NCBI RefSeq assembly: GCF_026625125.1
Contig: NZ_CP113097.1
Coordinates: 1,178,001-1,242,000, forward strand
Direction: 5' to 3'
Source: Pseudomonas putida
GTDB lineage: Bacteria; Pseudomonadota; Gammaproteobacteria; Pseudomonadales; Pseudomonadaceae
Length of the DNA: 64,000 nucleotides
Shown here: in pieces, positions 26,134-34,168 of the stretch
Numbering within the stretch: position 1 is the stretch's first letter
Layout of the letters: each line of letters begins with the position of its first letter
The notes under the pieces: model-generated
Told to the model about the DNA's origin: nothing
The model's database searches: none
What the model saw: the letters and a program-made list of their open reading frames with translations, nothing else
Program-made: the position numbers and the translations under genes

Positions 26134-28173
26134 TCAGAAGGTTGTACGCAGGCCCACTTCGACGCTGCGCCCCGGCGCCGGCGCGATATCGCGCAGAATC
26201 GAACTGGCGTAACGCACGGTCTGATCCGTCAGGTTTTCACCGCGCACGAACGCCAGCCACTGGCTCTGGCCGATATCGAAGCGATAGCCGACACTCGCGC
26301 CCAGGGTGGTGTAACCCTCGGTGCTGGTCTCGTTCGCCGGCTTGCGATGCTGCGACGCGGCATGCTGCATATCCACACGCGCCTGCCAGCGGTCCCGCTC
26401 CCAGACCAGTGCGCTGTTCAGGCGCAACGGTGCGATGCGCGGCAGCGGCTCACCGCTGTCGAGGTTCTTGGCGCGGGTATAGTCGCCCGACAGCTCCAGG
26501 GCGAAACTGCCGTAGCGGTTTTCGACCAACTGCCAGCGGTCCTGGGCTTCGACCCCGTAGAAGCGCGCCCGTACGCCCTGGTACTGATACTCAGGGAAGC
26601 CGCCATCGTCGTGATCATGGTCGTCGTCGCCATCGTCGTGGTCATGGCCCTCGCGCAGGGTGCCCGTGCCAATCAGGCCGATGTAGTTGCGAAAGTGGCT
26701 GTAGAACACCCCGACGCTGCCCTTGTGGGTGCCATTGTCGAAGCGCAGCGCCAGGTCGGCGGAGAGGGCTTTTTCCTTGTTCAGGCTGGCGTCACCGACT
26801 TCATAAGCCCCGGTGGCGACGTGGGCGCCGTTTGCGTAAAGCTCGTAGAAGGTCGGGGCCCGCTCGGTGTAACCAACGTTTGCAGCGAGCGCCCAGACCG
26901 GGTCGAGTTGATACACCGCCCCCGACGACAGGCTCAGGGCATTGAAGCTGCTGGCGCTGTCGGCATCGACGAAGTTTTCATTGCCTTTGGCATCCGGGTC
27001 GACGCGGGTGTGTTCCAGGCGTGCACCCAGGCTCAGGTTGAGCCGTTCGGTGGCCTGCCATTGCTCGAGCATGAACAACGCCAGGCTATCGGTATCGGTG
27101 TGCGGCACGAAGGCTTCTTCACCCAGTGCCGAGAATTCGTTGCGACTGACCTGGGCACCGATCACGCCTTCCACAGGGCCGATCGGTTGGTGCCTGGCCT
27201 CGATCCGCGCCTCATAGCCCTTGTTCTTGAAGGTGGTGTGCACTTCGCCTTCTTCGATTTCGCTGTGCTCGTAATCGGTGTAACCGGCATCGAGCTTGAC
27301 CGAGCTGAAGGGGCCCTCGAGGTCACGCAGTTCCGAGGCGAAGCCGTAGTGATCCTGCTTCATGTCCAGGCGCACGCCGGACTCGGCCACTGAGCCGTAG
27401 TTACTGTCGTAGCGGCTGTAGGACAGGCCCGCATAGCCGTGATCCCAGTGGTAGGCCCCGCCCACTGCGCCGCCATCCTGGCGACCGTCGCTGTTTTCCA
27501 GGCGGTGCTTGCTGCCGGGCTCGTCAGCGTCACGCACCTTGGAACTGCGGGCGTAGCCCGGGATGCGCAGGTCGTTGAACTGCCGGCTGTTGGCATCCAG
27601 GTGCAGGGCGAAGGTGCCGTCACCGGCTTCCAGTTTGCCGGCACTGCTGCGCGTGGTATCGGCACCGCCGTAGCGTAGTTCGCCGGCACCGTGAATACCC
27701 TCGATGGGCGCATCGGGGATGCGGTTGTCGAAGGTATTGACCACCCCACCGATGGCGTTGCCGCCGTAGAGCAGGGCGGCGGGGCCCCGGACGATTTCGA
27801 CGCGCTCGACGGTGACCGGGTCCAGTGGCACGGCATGGTCGTAAGACAATGCCGAAGCGTCGAGGGCGCCGACGCCGTTGCGCAGGATGCGGATACGGTC
27901 ACCGTCCAGGCCGCGAATCACCGGGCGGCTGGCGCCTGGGCCAAACCAGGTGGAGGCGACGCCGGGCTGTTTGTTGAGGGTTTCGCCCAAACTTCCGTGC
28001 TGCTGCTGCAGCAGGTCGTCGCCTTCGAGCACGGTGGTGGGAGCAGCCAGTTCGCGGTTACCCAGAGGGTTGGCAGTGATGACCTGGGGATCGAGCTCAA
28101 CAGCCTGGCTGGGTGATGAGGCGAGCAAAAGCGCAACGGCGAGCGGAGAGAGGCGTAGGGGAGAGCACAACAT
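26134..28173 (-). CDS. znuD: TonB-dependent outer-membrane receptor, probably for zinc (ZnuD-like)
   Basis: A 679-residue receptor with a signal peptide ending SQAVE near residue 24. A plug domain runs at about 40-165 (GVASTWFGPGASRPVIRGLDGDRIRILRNG style), then a 22-strand barrel ending in aromatic RTTF. A loop at about 509-525 is made almost entirely of His and Asp (GHDHDDGDDDHDHDDGG), a probable metal-binding site. A Zur-like box lies 35 bases upstream. Related receptors (ZnuD in Neisseria, PA0781 in P. aeruginosa) import zinc when it is scarce. No zinc ABC genes are in the window, so the substrate is inferred from the loop and the operator. Confidence 0.82.
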   Translation of the reverse strand: MLCSPLRLSPLAVALLLASSPSQAVELDPQVITANPLGNRELAAPTTVLEGDDLLQQQHGSLGETLNKQPGVASTWFGPGASRPVIRGLDGDRIRILRNGVGALDASALSYDHAVPLDPVTVERVEIVRGPAALLYGGNAIGGVVNTFDNRIPDAPIEGIHGAGELRYGGADTTRSSAGKLEAGDGTFALHLDANSRQFNDLRIPGYARSSKVRDADEPGSKHRLENSDGRQDGGAVGGAYHWDHGYAGLSYSRYDSNYGSVAESGVRLDMKQDHYGFASELRDLEGPFSSVKLDAGYTDYEHSEIEEGEVHTTFKNKGYEARIEARHQPIGPVEGVIGAQVSRNEFSALGEEAFVPHTDTDSLALFMLEQWQATERLNLSLGARLEHTRVDPDAKGNENFVDADSASSFNALSLSSGAVYQLDPVWALAANVGYTERAPTFYELYANGAHVATGAYEVGDASLNKEKALSADLALRFDNGTHKGSVGVFYSHFRNYIGLIGTGTLREGHDHDDGDDDHDHDDGGFPEYQYQGVRARFYGVEAQDRWQLVENRYGSFALELSGDYTRAKNLDSGEPLPRIAPLRLNSALVWERDRWQARVDMQHAASQHRKPANETSTEGYTTLGASVGYRFDIGQSQWLAFVRGENLTDQTVRYASSILRDIAPAPGRSVEVGLRTTF

Positions 28174-28207
28174 GGGAAGTAGCGGTCCTTGGCAGAGGCA
28201 ATATATT

Positions 28208-28220
28208 GTTACTATATAAC
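28208..28220. promoter_or_regulatory. Candidate Zur box upstream of the receptor gene
   Basis: GTTACTATATAAC matches the bacterial Zur core GTTATANTATAAC at 10 of 12 defined positions. It lies 35 bases upstream of the receptor ATG, in the promoter zone. The match is seen; Zur control is inferred. Confidence 0.55.
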
Positions 28221-28341
28221 GTACCTATTTCAGCACAGAGGTTTCACCGCTTGCCAGTGGTTTTTGTAATGGCGGTGCTGCGTCCCCTTCATCACTACAC
28301 TCGTGTAATGTGCGCATCTTTTTATCCGCGGGAGTACTGGC

Positions 28342-28563
28342 ATGAGCACGGCCAACCACAATGCGCTGCACGGCAAGACCCTCGAGCAGATCCTCACTGA
28401 GCTGGTGGCGCACTACCAATGGCAGGGCCTGGCCGAGCGCGTGGATGTGCGCTGCTTCAAGAGCGACCCGAGCATCAAGTCGAGCCTGACCTTCCTGCGC
28501 AAGACGCCCTGGGCCCGGGAGAAGGTCGAGCAGCTGTACGTGAAACTGCAGCGCAACGCCTGA
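28342..28563 (+). CDS. VF530-family small DNA-binding-like protein (DUF2132)
   Basis: A 73-residue protein of the VF530 family, recognised by [37 protein letters not shown] and the compact helical layout. The structure known for the Vibrio member suggests nucleic-acid binding, but no function is established. It precedes the next gene by a single base, so the two are cotranscribed. Confidence 0.8.
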   Translation: MSTANHNALHGKTLEQILTELVAHYQWQGLAERVDVRCFKSDPSIKSSLTFLRKTPWAREKVEQLYVKLQRNA

Positions 28564-28564
28564 G

Positions 28565-29245
28565 ATGCCGCGTCATCCCTGGCTGACCCTGGCCGCAGTG
28601 CTTGGCTGGTTGGGCCTCGCTGTGCAGGTCTACCTGGTGCTGCTGGCGCGCTGGCAGGAAGCGGCGAGCCTGATCGGCGGGCTGATCAATGTGTTCGGCT
28701 ATTTCACGGTGTTGACCAATACCCTGGTAGCGACGGTGCTCAGCTATGCGGCGTTCGGGCGGGAATCGCGCGCCAAGCGCTTCTTCCTTTCACCTTCGGT
28801 AAGTTCCGCTGTGGCCGCCAGCATCGTGCTGGTGGCGCTGGCCTACAGCGTGCTGCTGCGGCACCTGTGGCAACCCCAGGGTTGGCAATGGCTGGCGGAC
28901 GAACTGCTGCACGATGTGATGCCGGCGCTTTACGTTGTGTACTGGTGGTTCGCCGTGCCCAAGGGGCATTTGCGGCTCTGGCACCTGGGGCCGTGGGCGC
29001 TGTACCCGGCGGTGTACTTTGGCTATGCACTGTGGCGGGGGAGTGAGATCGGGGTGTACCCGTATCCGTTCATAGACGTTGCAAGCCTTGGCTACGGGCA
29101 GGTCATGCTCAATGCTCTGGGCGTGCTGGCCGGGTTTTGGGCCATTGCACTGGTACTGCTCGGGCTCGATTGTTGGCGCGGGCGCTGGCTTGCCAGGCCG
29201 GTGCAGGCCCCTTCGCGGGTGAAACCGCGAAAGGACCGGGCCTGA
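28565..29245 (+). CDS. Pr6Pr-family integral membrane protein
   Basis: A 226-residue protein with about six predicted hydrophobic segments: ALVLGWLGLAV-like at the N-terminus, then GGLINVFGYFTVLTNTLVATVLSYAAF, ASIVLVALAYSVLL, PALYVVYWWF, WALYPAVYFGYALW and LGVLAGFWAIALVLLGL. The pattern matches the Pr6Pr/FAR-17a/AIG1-like family of unknown function. The last 20 or so codons run through a REP-like hairpin, so the C-terminal tail may be a recent addition. Confidence 0.7.
   Translation: MPRHPWLTLAAVLGWLGLAVQVYLVLLARWQEAASLIGGLINVFGYFTVLTNTLVATVLSYAAFGRESRAKRFFLSPSVSSAVAASIVLVALAYSVLLRHLWQPQGWQWLADELLHDVMPALYVVYWWFAVPKGHLRLWHLGPWALYPAVYFGYALWRGSEIGVYPYPFIDVASLGYGQVMLNALGVLAGFWAIALVLLGLDCWRGRWLARPVQAPSRVKPRKDRA
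29210..29234. repeat. REP-like hairpin inside the end of the membrane protein gene
   Basis: CCTTCGCGG (29210-29218), loop GTGAAA, CCGCGAAAGG (29225-29234). This resembles the common P. putida REP core and encodes part of the last ten residues of the preceding gene. It may also terminate transcription between the convergent genes. Confidence 0.6.
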
Positions 29246-29254
29246 CACCACAGG

Positions 29255-30013
29255 TCACTCGTCGTCCGCTGTGCCTTCTGCCCGCCAATAGGCAGCCGCT
29301 TTGAGGGCATCTTCGGGGGCACCCTTCTCCAGCAGCAGCGCCTTGGCCTGCCGGGTCAGCGCTTTCTCCAGTGCCACCCAGCTGTACAGCTTGCCCTCAG
29401 GCAGGCTCAACCCCTGCACCAGCGCGAGTAGATCCTCATCCCGCTTCACCCAGATCACTTCAACCTCAGCCTTGCTCGGCAGCGCTTGGCGCTCCTGCTC
29501 ATCTTCGATCTGGATGATCGCCAGTACCCGCCGGCCTGCCGGCAGTTCTTCAAGGCGACGGCCGATGGCCGGAATCGCTGTTTCGTCACCAATGAGCAGG
29601 TAGCTGTCGAAGATATCCGGGACCACCATCGACGCCCGTGGCCCGGCAATGTTCAGCGTCTGCCCCGGTTCAGCCTGTGCGGCCCAGGTGGAGGCAGGGC
29701 CATCGCCGTGCAGGACGAAATCGATGTCCAGTTCCTGGTTGGCCAGGTCGATGCGCCGCGGCGTGTACTCACGCATCGTGGGCCGCGCTCCGCCGTCGCG
29801 GCCCATGTTGCGGGCGTCGATGGCCTGCTGTTGTTCGGTGTTTTCGGCGAACAGCAGCTTGATATGGTCGTCACTGCCCAGGCTGGTGAAGCCTTGCAGC
29901 TCGGGGCCGGTGAGGGTGATGCGGCGCATGCGCGGGGTGAGGTCGGTGACCCGCAGCACCTGCAGGCGACGCTGGCGGATTTCGTGATTGACGCGGTGGA
30001 TGGTGTCACTCAT
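29255..30013 (-). CDS. Siderophore-interacting flavoreductase (SIP/ViuB family)
   Basis: A 252-residue FAD- and NADPH-dependent ferric-chelate reductase. It has the SIP domain RMRRITLTGPELQGF, the FAD site around MREYTPRRID and a C-terminal NAD(P)H-binding half with LLIGDETAIPAIGRRLEELP. It is expected to release iron from siderophores in the cytoplasm. I set the start at ATG 30013 (MSDTIHRVN), which overlaps the PadR-type gene by eight bases; a longer upstream frame lies inside that gene and is unlike the family. In E. coli a YqjH reductase is paired with the PadR-like YqjI regulator, and this locus looks equivalent but cotranscribed. Confidence 0.88.
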   Translation of the reverse strand: MSDTIHRVNHEIRQRRLQVLRVTDLTPRMRRITLTGPELQGFTSLGSDDHIKLLFAENTEQQQAIDARNMGRDGGARPTMREYTPRRIDLANQELDIDFVLHGDGPASTWAAQAEPGQTLNIAGPRASMVVPDIFDSYLLIGDETAIPAIGRRLEELPAGRRVLAIIQIEDEQERQALPSKAEVEVIWVKRDEDLLALVQGLSLPEGKLYSWVALEKALTRQAKALLLEKGAPEDALKAAAYWRAEGTADDE

Positions 30014-30548
30014 GGAGGTTCTCCGTAGCAGGGGCCGGCCCGTCGGCGATGGCCTTGGCAGTGTCGTTGAGCAGGGCGCGGACCCGCTCGATTTCTTCCG
30101 GTGTCCAGCGGCCGCTGTGCATGTGCAGGGCGTGGCGCAGGTTGCCGACGGCTTCGTGAATTTCTGGTGGGCGGTCGTGACCACGCAGGGCGCGCTTGCC
30201 GACTTCGATGCGCATGCGCACGCCGTCCAGCGCCACGGCCTGGTCAGCCAGGGCTGCGCTTCCGGCCGGGGTAATGGCGTAGAGGCGTTTGCTGCCTTGC
30301 ACCTGGCCGCAGATCAGCTCCGCTTCCTCGAGAAAGTTGAGGGTGGGGTAGATGACCCCGGGGCTGGGCGTGTAGCTGCCGTCGAACAAGTTCTCGATCT
30401 GGCGGATCAGGTCATAGCCGTGCCCAGGTTGCTCGGCCAGCAGCGACAGCATCAACAGCTTCAGGTCGCCGGGGGCGAATACCCGTGGGCCGCGTTCACC
30501 CCGGCCGGGCCGGCGCTCGAAAGGGTCGTGGGCGGAATGTTCACGCAT
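30006..30548 (-). CDS. PadR-family metal-responsive regulator (YqjI-like)
   Basis: A 180-residue transcriptional regulator. The N-terminal winged helix is LKLLMLSLLAEQPGHGYDLIRQIENLFDGSYTPSPGVIYPTL (split here as LKLLMLSLLAEQPGHG and YTPSPGVIYPTLNFLEE), followed by a C-terminal dimerisation region. YqjI-type proteins repress a ferric reductase gene and respond to nickel or iron. The extended His-rich N-terminus of E. coli YqjI is reduced here to a short Arg/Gly-rich leader. It is coupled to the SIP gene and preceded by a long palindrome, a likely autoregulatory operator. Confidence 0.82.
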   Translation of the reverse strand: MREHSAHDPFERRPGRGERGPRVFAPGDLKLLMLSLLAEQPGHGYDLIRQIENLFDGSYTPSPGVIYPTLNFLEEAELICGQVQGSKRLYAITPAGSAALADQAVALDGVRMRIEVGKRALRGHDRPPEIHEAVGNLRHALHMHSGRWTPEEIERVRALLNDTAKAIADGPAPATENLHE

Positions 30549-30563
30549 GGCAGCGAGGCTCCG

Positions 30564-30611
30564 TGTGTTTAGATATATCGCAAGATATTACTCAAGATAT
30601 ATCTAAACACA
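30564..30611. promoter_or_regulatory. Long perfect inverted repeat upstream of the PadR gene
   Basis: Arms of 16 bases, TGTGTTTAGATATATC at 30564-30579 and GATATATCTAAACACA at 30596-30611, are perfectly complementary over a 16-base spacer. The spacer itself contains another AAGATAT. This AT-rich element stands 16 bases upstream of the PadR-family start codon and stands out against the GC-rich background. It is very probably the operator of that regulator. Confidence 0.8.
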
Positions 30612-30637
30612 AGCGGTCAAATGCCGATGGTTATCAT

Positions 30638-33600
30638 TCAAATATTAGATGGGTTACTCGGGAGCATCGCAATCTTCGGTGGTTTGCACGCGTTCGGATT
30701 GCCAGGCTCAAGGTAGGGCATGAGGATCGGCGCCATGCCCTTGAGCACCTGCACCGGCAGCGCCGAGGTGAACTTGAACGCCTCCGCGGAGCGCCCGGGC
30801 ACGAATGCGGTCAGCGTGCCGAAGTGGTTGTCACCGAGGAAGAAGACGAACGTGGCGGTGCGGTTCAGCGAACGCGAGCCGATCAACCGCCCACCGGCGC
30901 CGAAGCTTTCGATGCGGTTGTCGCCGGTGCCGGTCTTGCCGCCCATCACCAGCGGGGTGCCGTCATGCAGCTTGAAGCTGCCGGAAATACGCCGCGCCGT
31001 GCCTGCGTCGACCACTTGCGACATGGCACCCTTGAGTGCCCGGGCGACTTCCACGGGGAGAATTCGCTGGCCACGGTCGGGGTCGCTGCTCAGCTTGGTT
31101 TCATAAGGCGTATCGGCGGCGAAGTGCAGCGTATCGATGCGCAGTGTGGGCAGGCGCACACCGTCGTTCTGAATGATGCCGACCAGCTCGGAAAGCGCCG
31201 CCGGCCGGTCGCCGGAGCTGCCGATGGCGGTGGCCAGCGACGGCACCAGGTGATCGAACGGATAACCCACGCCCTTCCAGCGCCGGTGAATATCGAGGAA
31301 GGCTTCGATTTCCACCATGGTGCGGATACGGCTGTCGCGGGCACCCTGATGGCGGCTCTTGAACAGCCAGCCATAGACTTCCTGACGCTCGAAGCGGCTG
31401 GCGTTGACCATCTCTGTGATTGAGGCGCTAGGGTTCTTCAGCAGGTAGCCGAGCAGCCACAGGTCCAGCGGGTGAACCTTGGCGATGTAGCCTTGGTCGG
31501 GCAGGTCATATTTGCCTGGGCCGTAGGCCTCGTACATCTCTGCCAGGCGGCCATCGGTAAGTTTGCTCAGGGCACGCTTGTCTTCCTTGAGGTGCGCGCG
31601 CACGAAAGCATTGAATGTTTCCTGGCCCGCTGCCGGGAACAGATAGCGGTGCACTGCGGCCAGGCGCTGCGGTGTGACGCGCATGCTGTCGAGGAAGGTA
31701 TCCAGGCGTTGCTGCGAGGTTTTGCGCTGGTACTTGCGCCAGAAGCGCATCAGGTAGCTGGTGCCTTCCTTGTCGGCGAAGCGTGCCAGGTATTCCTGGC
31801 GGCGCGGGTCCGAATCGTCCTTGAGCAGTGGCACGCGGTTGAATGGCTGTTGGTAGGTCACGTAGCGCACCAGGTCGCGCATCAGGCGAATGAAGGGCAG
31901 GTTGATCGACTCGCGCAGGGCTTCCTTGAGCGTCGGGTTGCGGCTGTTGTCCTCCTTGCGGAAGTTGTTGAACACGTGCATGCCGCCGCCGGTGAAGAAC
32001 GCTTCGCCGGTGTTGGCCGAGTACTTGCGCTCCAGCGCCGCGTCGAGCATGGCATCCAGGCTCTGGTTCTTGCTGTTCTGCGCCAGCCATTCCAGCGACC
32101 ATTGGCTGATGCGATCGAGTTCGGCGACCTCGACCTTCTTCAATTCGGCGGCTGGCATGCCGGCGTACTTGTCGTGCAACTCGGCGATTATCTGCAGGTA
32201 GGTGGTCAGCACTCGCAGCTTGGCCGTCGAGCCCAGCTCAAGTTTGCTGCCTTCGTTGATGTCGAAGGGCTGGTCGGTGCTGTCAGTCTGCACCCGCACC
32301 CGTGAGCCATCGGCAGTGCGCTCGAACAAGGTGAAGCTGTAGCGCACCTGGTCGGTGGTCTTGGTGGTGAGCAGGCGCTCGCCGATCAGGCCAATCTGCG
32401 CCGCGAATTCAGGGTCGGAGAGGTTCTTCAGGTACTGGCTGACCTGTAGCTGAAGGTCGGCCTGCAAGGTGCTCGTTGCCGAGAGGTCGAGGCGGTCGAG
32501 GTCATACAGCGGGCGGTTGAGCATGCCTGACAGGCGGTTCCGGGCCAGGCTGATGCCTTTGTTGGTGATGATCGGAACGATGGTTGGCTGTGCCACCCAG
32601 TCCCGGTACAGCGCCTTGCTGGCCAAGGCTGCGTCGGCCAGGGCGCGATCGATGATGCCGTTGGCAGCGAGCACGCGGATGTGCGAATCGGTGAGTTCGG
32701 CCAGCTCGACGCGGCCCTTGGTCAGGTAATGCGAGGGGCGGCGCTGGGCAATCATCAGCGACAGTACCTGACGCAGGGCCAAGCCGCGTGCGGCCATGCT
32801 GTCGGGGTCTGTTGCGCTCGAGGTGAGGGCCTGGTTGACCTGGTCGAAATCGGCGCCGTACCAGACACGCAGGCCTTCGGCCATGCCATGCACTTCGCCA
32901 TGGCCGGGCACCGCCGACAGCGGCACGCTGTTGAGGTAGTCGCGCACGATGCGCTGGCGGGCTTCGGTGGTATCAGGCCCGCCCTGATAGGCACGGACGC
33001 TGGCGGAAATCATCTGGCGGATCTTCTCGGCACCGGAGACAGTCAGGCCGTCCGGTGAGTGGCGGTATTTTTCCAGCTGCGTGGCCAGGGTGCTGCCACC
33101 GGCGGACTGGCCGGGCAAGGCCAGGTATTTGGCCACCTGGCTGTAGGCGGCCTTGGCGAAGCGCGGCCAATCGACTGCCGGGTTGTTTTGCGGGTCTTTC
33201 GGGTCCAGCAGGTCGCGGTTTTCGATGAACAGCAGGCTGTTGACCATCACGGGTGGGATTGCGGCGAAGTTCGGGTACAGGTATTGCGGGTAGTTGTACT
33301 GGTACAGCGTCTCGCCGCGGCAATCGGTGATCGACAATCCGGCCTGGATTTTCTCGATGTAGGGGGCGAACAGGCCGTGATCCACGTAATTCATCAACGC
33401 AGGCGAAAACCGTACCTGCTCGCTGATCAGGTAGTCGCGCTTGAGCAGCCGGGGCAGGAACTCGCCCAGCGCGCTATAGCCCAGGCGTTTGTCGAACGGC
33501 CCCTCGCCGGGGTAGACGATGGCATCGCTGGGGCCGGGCTGCAGCGAATAGGTCAGGGTGCTGGCCAGCTTGCTGAATTCGCGGGACTGCAGGTCGGATG

Positions 33601-33784
33601 TACGGAACTCGTCATAGGCGGCGAAGCCGATGGCGATGATCGCGACCAGCAGGATCAGCAGGATCAGCCGCCACCAAAGCCGACGCTGACGTGGGGACTT
33701 TGGCTGCGGCGTCTCGGCCAGAGGTGTTTCGGGTGCTTCCGTTCTGGATGGTTCCGATTGCCACAGTGCGCCCATAGTCTTCAA
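30638..33784 (-). CDS. Large divergent class A-like penicillin-binding protein
   Basis: A 1048-residue membrane-anchored protein. A cytoplasmic Pro-rich leader is followed by a membrane segment at about 38-58 and a GT51 transglycosylase domain with Glu188 (FIENRDLL), GGSTLATQLEKY and RQRIVRDYLNSVPLS. The transpeptidase domain has the three motifs STAK (519-522), SIN (626-628) and KTG (950-952). The transglycosylase motifs differ from the usual EDxxFxxHxG and GGSTITQQ, and there is an insertion of over 300 residues between SxN and KTG. It is longer than PBP1a/1b (about 800-850). A cell-wall role is likely, with unusual specificity. Confidence 0.8.
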   Translation of the reverse strand: MKTMGALWQSEPSRTEAPETPLAETPQPKSPRQRRLWWRLILLILLVAIIAIGFAAYDEFRTSDLQSREFSKLASTLTYSLQPGPSDAIVYPGEGPFDKRLGYSALGEFLPRLLKRDYLISEQVRFSPALMNYVDHGLFAPYIEKIQAGLSITDCRGETLYQYNYPQYLYPNFAAIPPVMVNSLLFIENRDLLDPKDPQNNPAVDWPRFAKAAYSQVAKYLALPGQSAGGSTLATQLEKYRHSPDGLTVSGAEKIRQMISASVRAYQGGPDTTEARQRIVRDYLNSVPLSAVPGHGEVHGMAEGLRVWYGADFDQVNQALTSSATDPDSMAARGLALRQVLSLMIAQRRPSHYLTKGRVELAELTDSHIRVLAANGIIDRALADAALASKALYRDWVAQPTIVPIITNKGISLARNRLSGMLNRPLYDLDRLDLSATSTLQADLQLQVSQYLKNLSDPEFAAQIGLIGERLLTTKTTDQVRYSFTLFERTADGSRVRVQTDSTDQPFDINEGSKLELGSTAKLRVLTTYLQIIAELHDKYAGMPAAELKKVEVAELDRISQWSLEWLAQNSKNQSLDAMLDAALERKYSANTGEAFFTGGGMHVFNNFRKEDNSRNPTLKEALRESINLPFIRLMRDLVRYVTYQQPFNRVPLLKDDSDPRRQEYLARFADKEGTSYLMRFWRKYQRKTSQQRLDTFLDSMRVTPQRLAAVHRYLFPAAGQETFNAFVRAHLKEDKRALSKLTDGRLAEMYEAYGPGKYDLPDQGYIAKVHPLDLWLLGYLLKNPSASITEMVNASRFERQEVYGWLFKSRHQGARDSRIRTMVEIEAFLDIHRRWKGVGYPFDHLVPSLATAIGSSGDRPAALSELVGIIQNDGVRLPTLRIDTLHFAADTPYETKLSSDPDRGQRILPVEVARALKGAMSQVVDAGTARRISGSFKLHDGTPLVMGGKTGTGDNRIESFGAGGRLIGSRSLNRTATFVFFLGDNHFGTLTAFVPGRSAEAFKFTSALPVQVLKGMAPILMPYLEPGNPNACKPPKIAMLPSNPSNI

Positions 33785-34168
33785 TCCGGCCAGGTATTTT
33801 CGTCTTGCTTGTCTGAAGCTTAGACGTTGAAGGCAGTAGGTGAAAAATTTGTAGAAAGTGCAGAAACCTCATGCGCCCTCTGCGCCTTTGGTGTGGGTTT
33901 GTTCGTACAACCCTGTTGCCAGGGTAGCTGGGGTGAGCCAGGAGGCTGCAGTAGACGTGCGGGTTTCTCTCCAAATTTTTGATTATTTATAGTGAAAAGC
34001 CCTACAGCGAGCTTCCTATACTGCTCGGCCCCTTCGCCCTGCCGGGCCGCTCTACACCGGCACACGGGCCGGCCCACAAGGCCAGCCTGGCAAGCCAACG
34101 CCACGCCTATCGGCATGGCCGGCGCTGCACGAAGGTCTAATCCAATAACAAAATGAGGTTGTATTGCT
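33785..34168. other. Intergenic region between the PBP gene and the permease gene
   Basis: A 384-base divergent spacer, AT-rich around 33970-34000. TATACT at 34017-34022 is a possible -10 toward the permease, without a convincing -35. A near-palindrome GTCTGAAGCTTAGAC lies on the PBP side at about 33818-33832. I see no small gene or RNA in it. Confidence 0.5.

Noticed and set aside
30014..30184. N-terminal extension of the siderophore-interacting protein
   Set aside because: The extra residues lie inside the PadR-family gene in another frame and look unlike the family; the ATG at 30013 is better.
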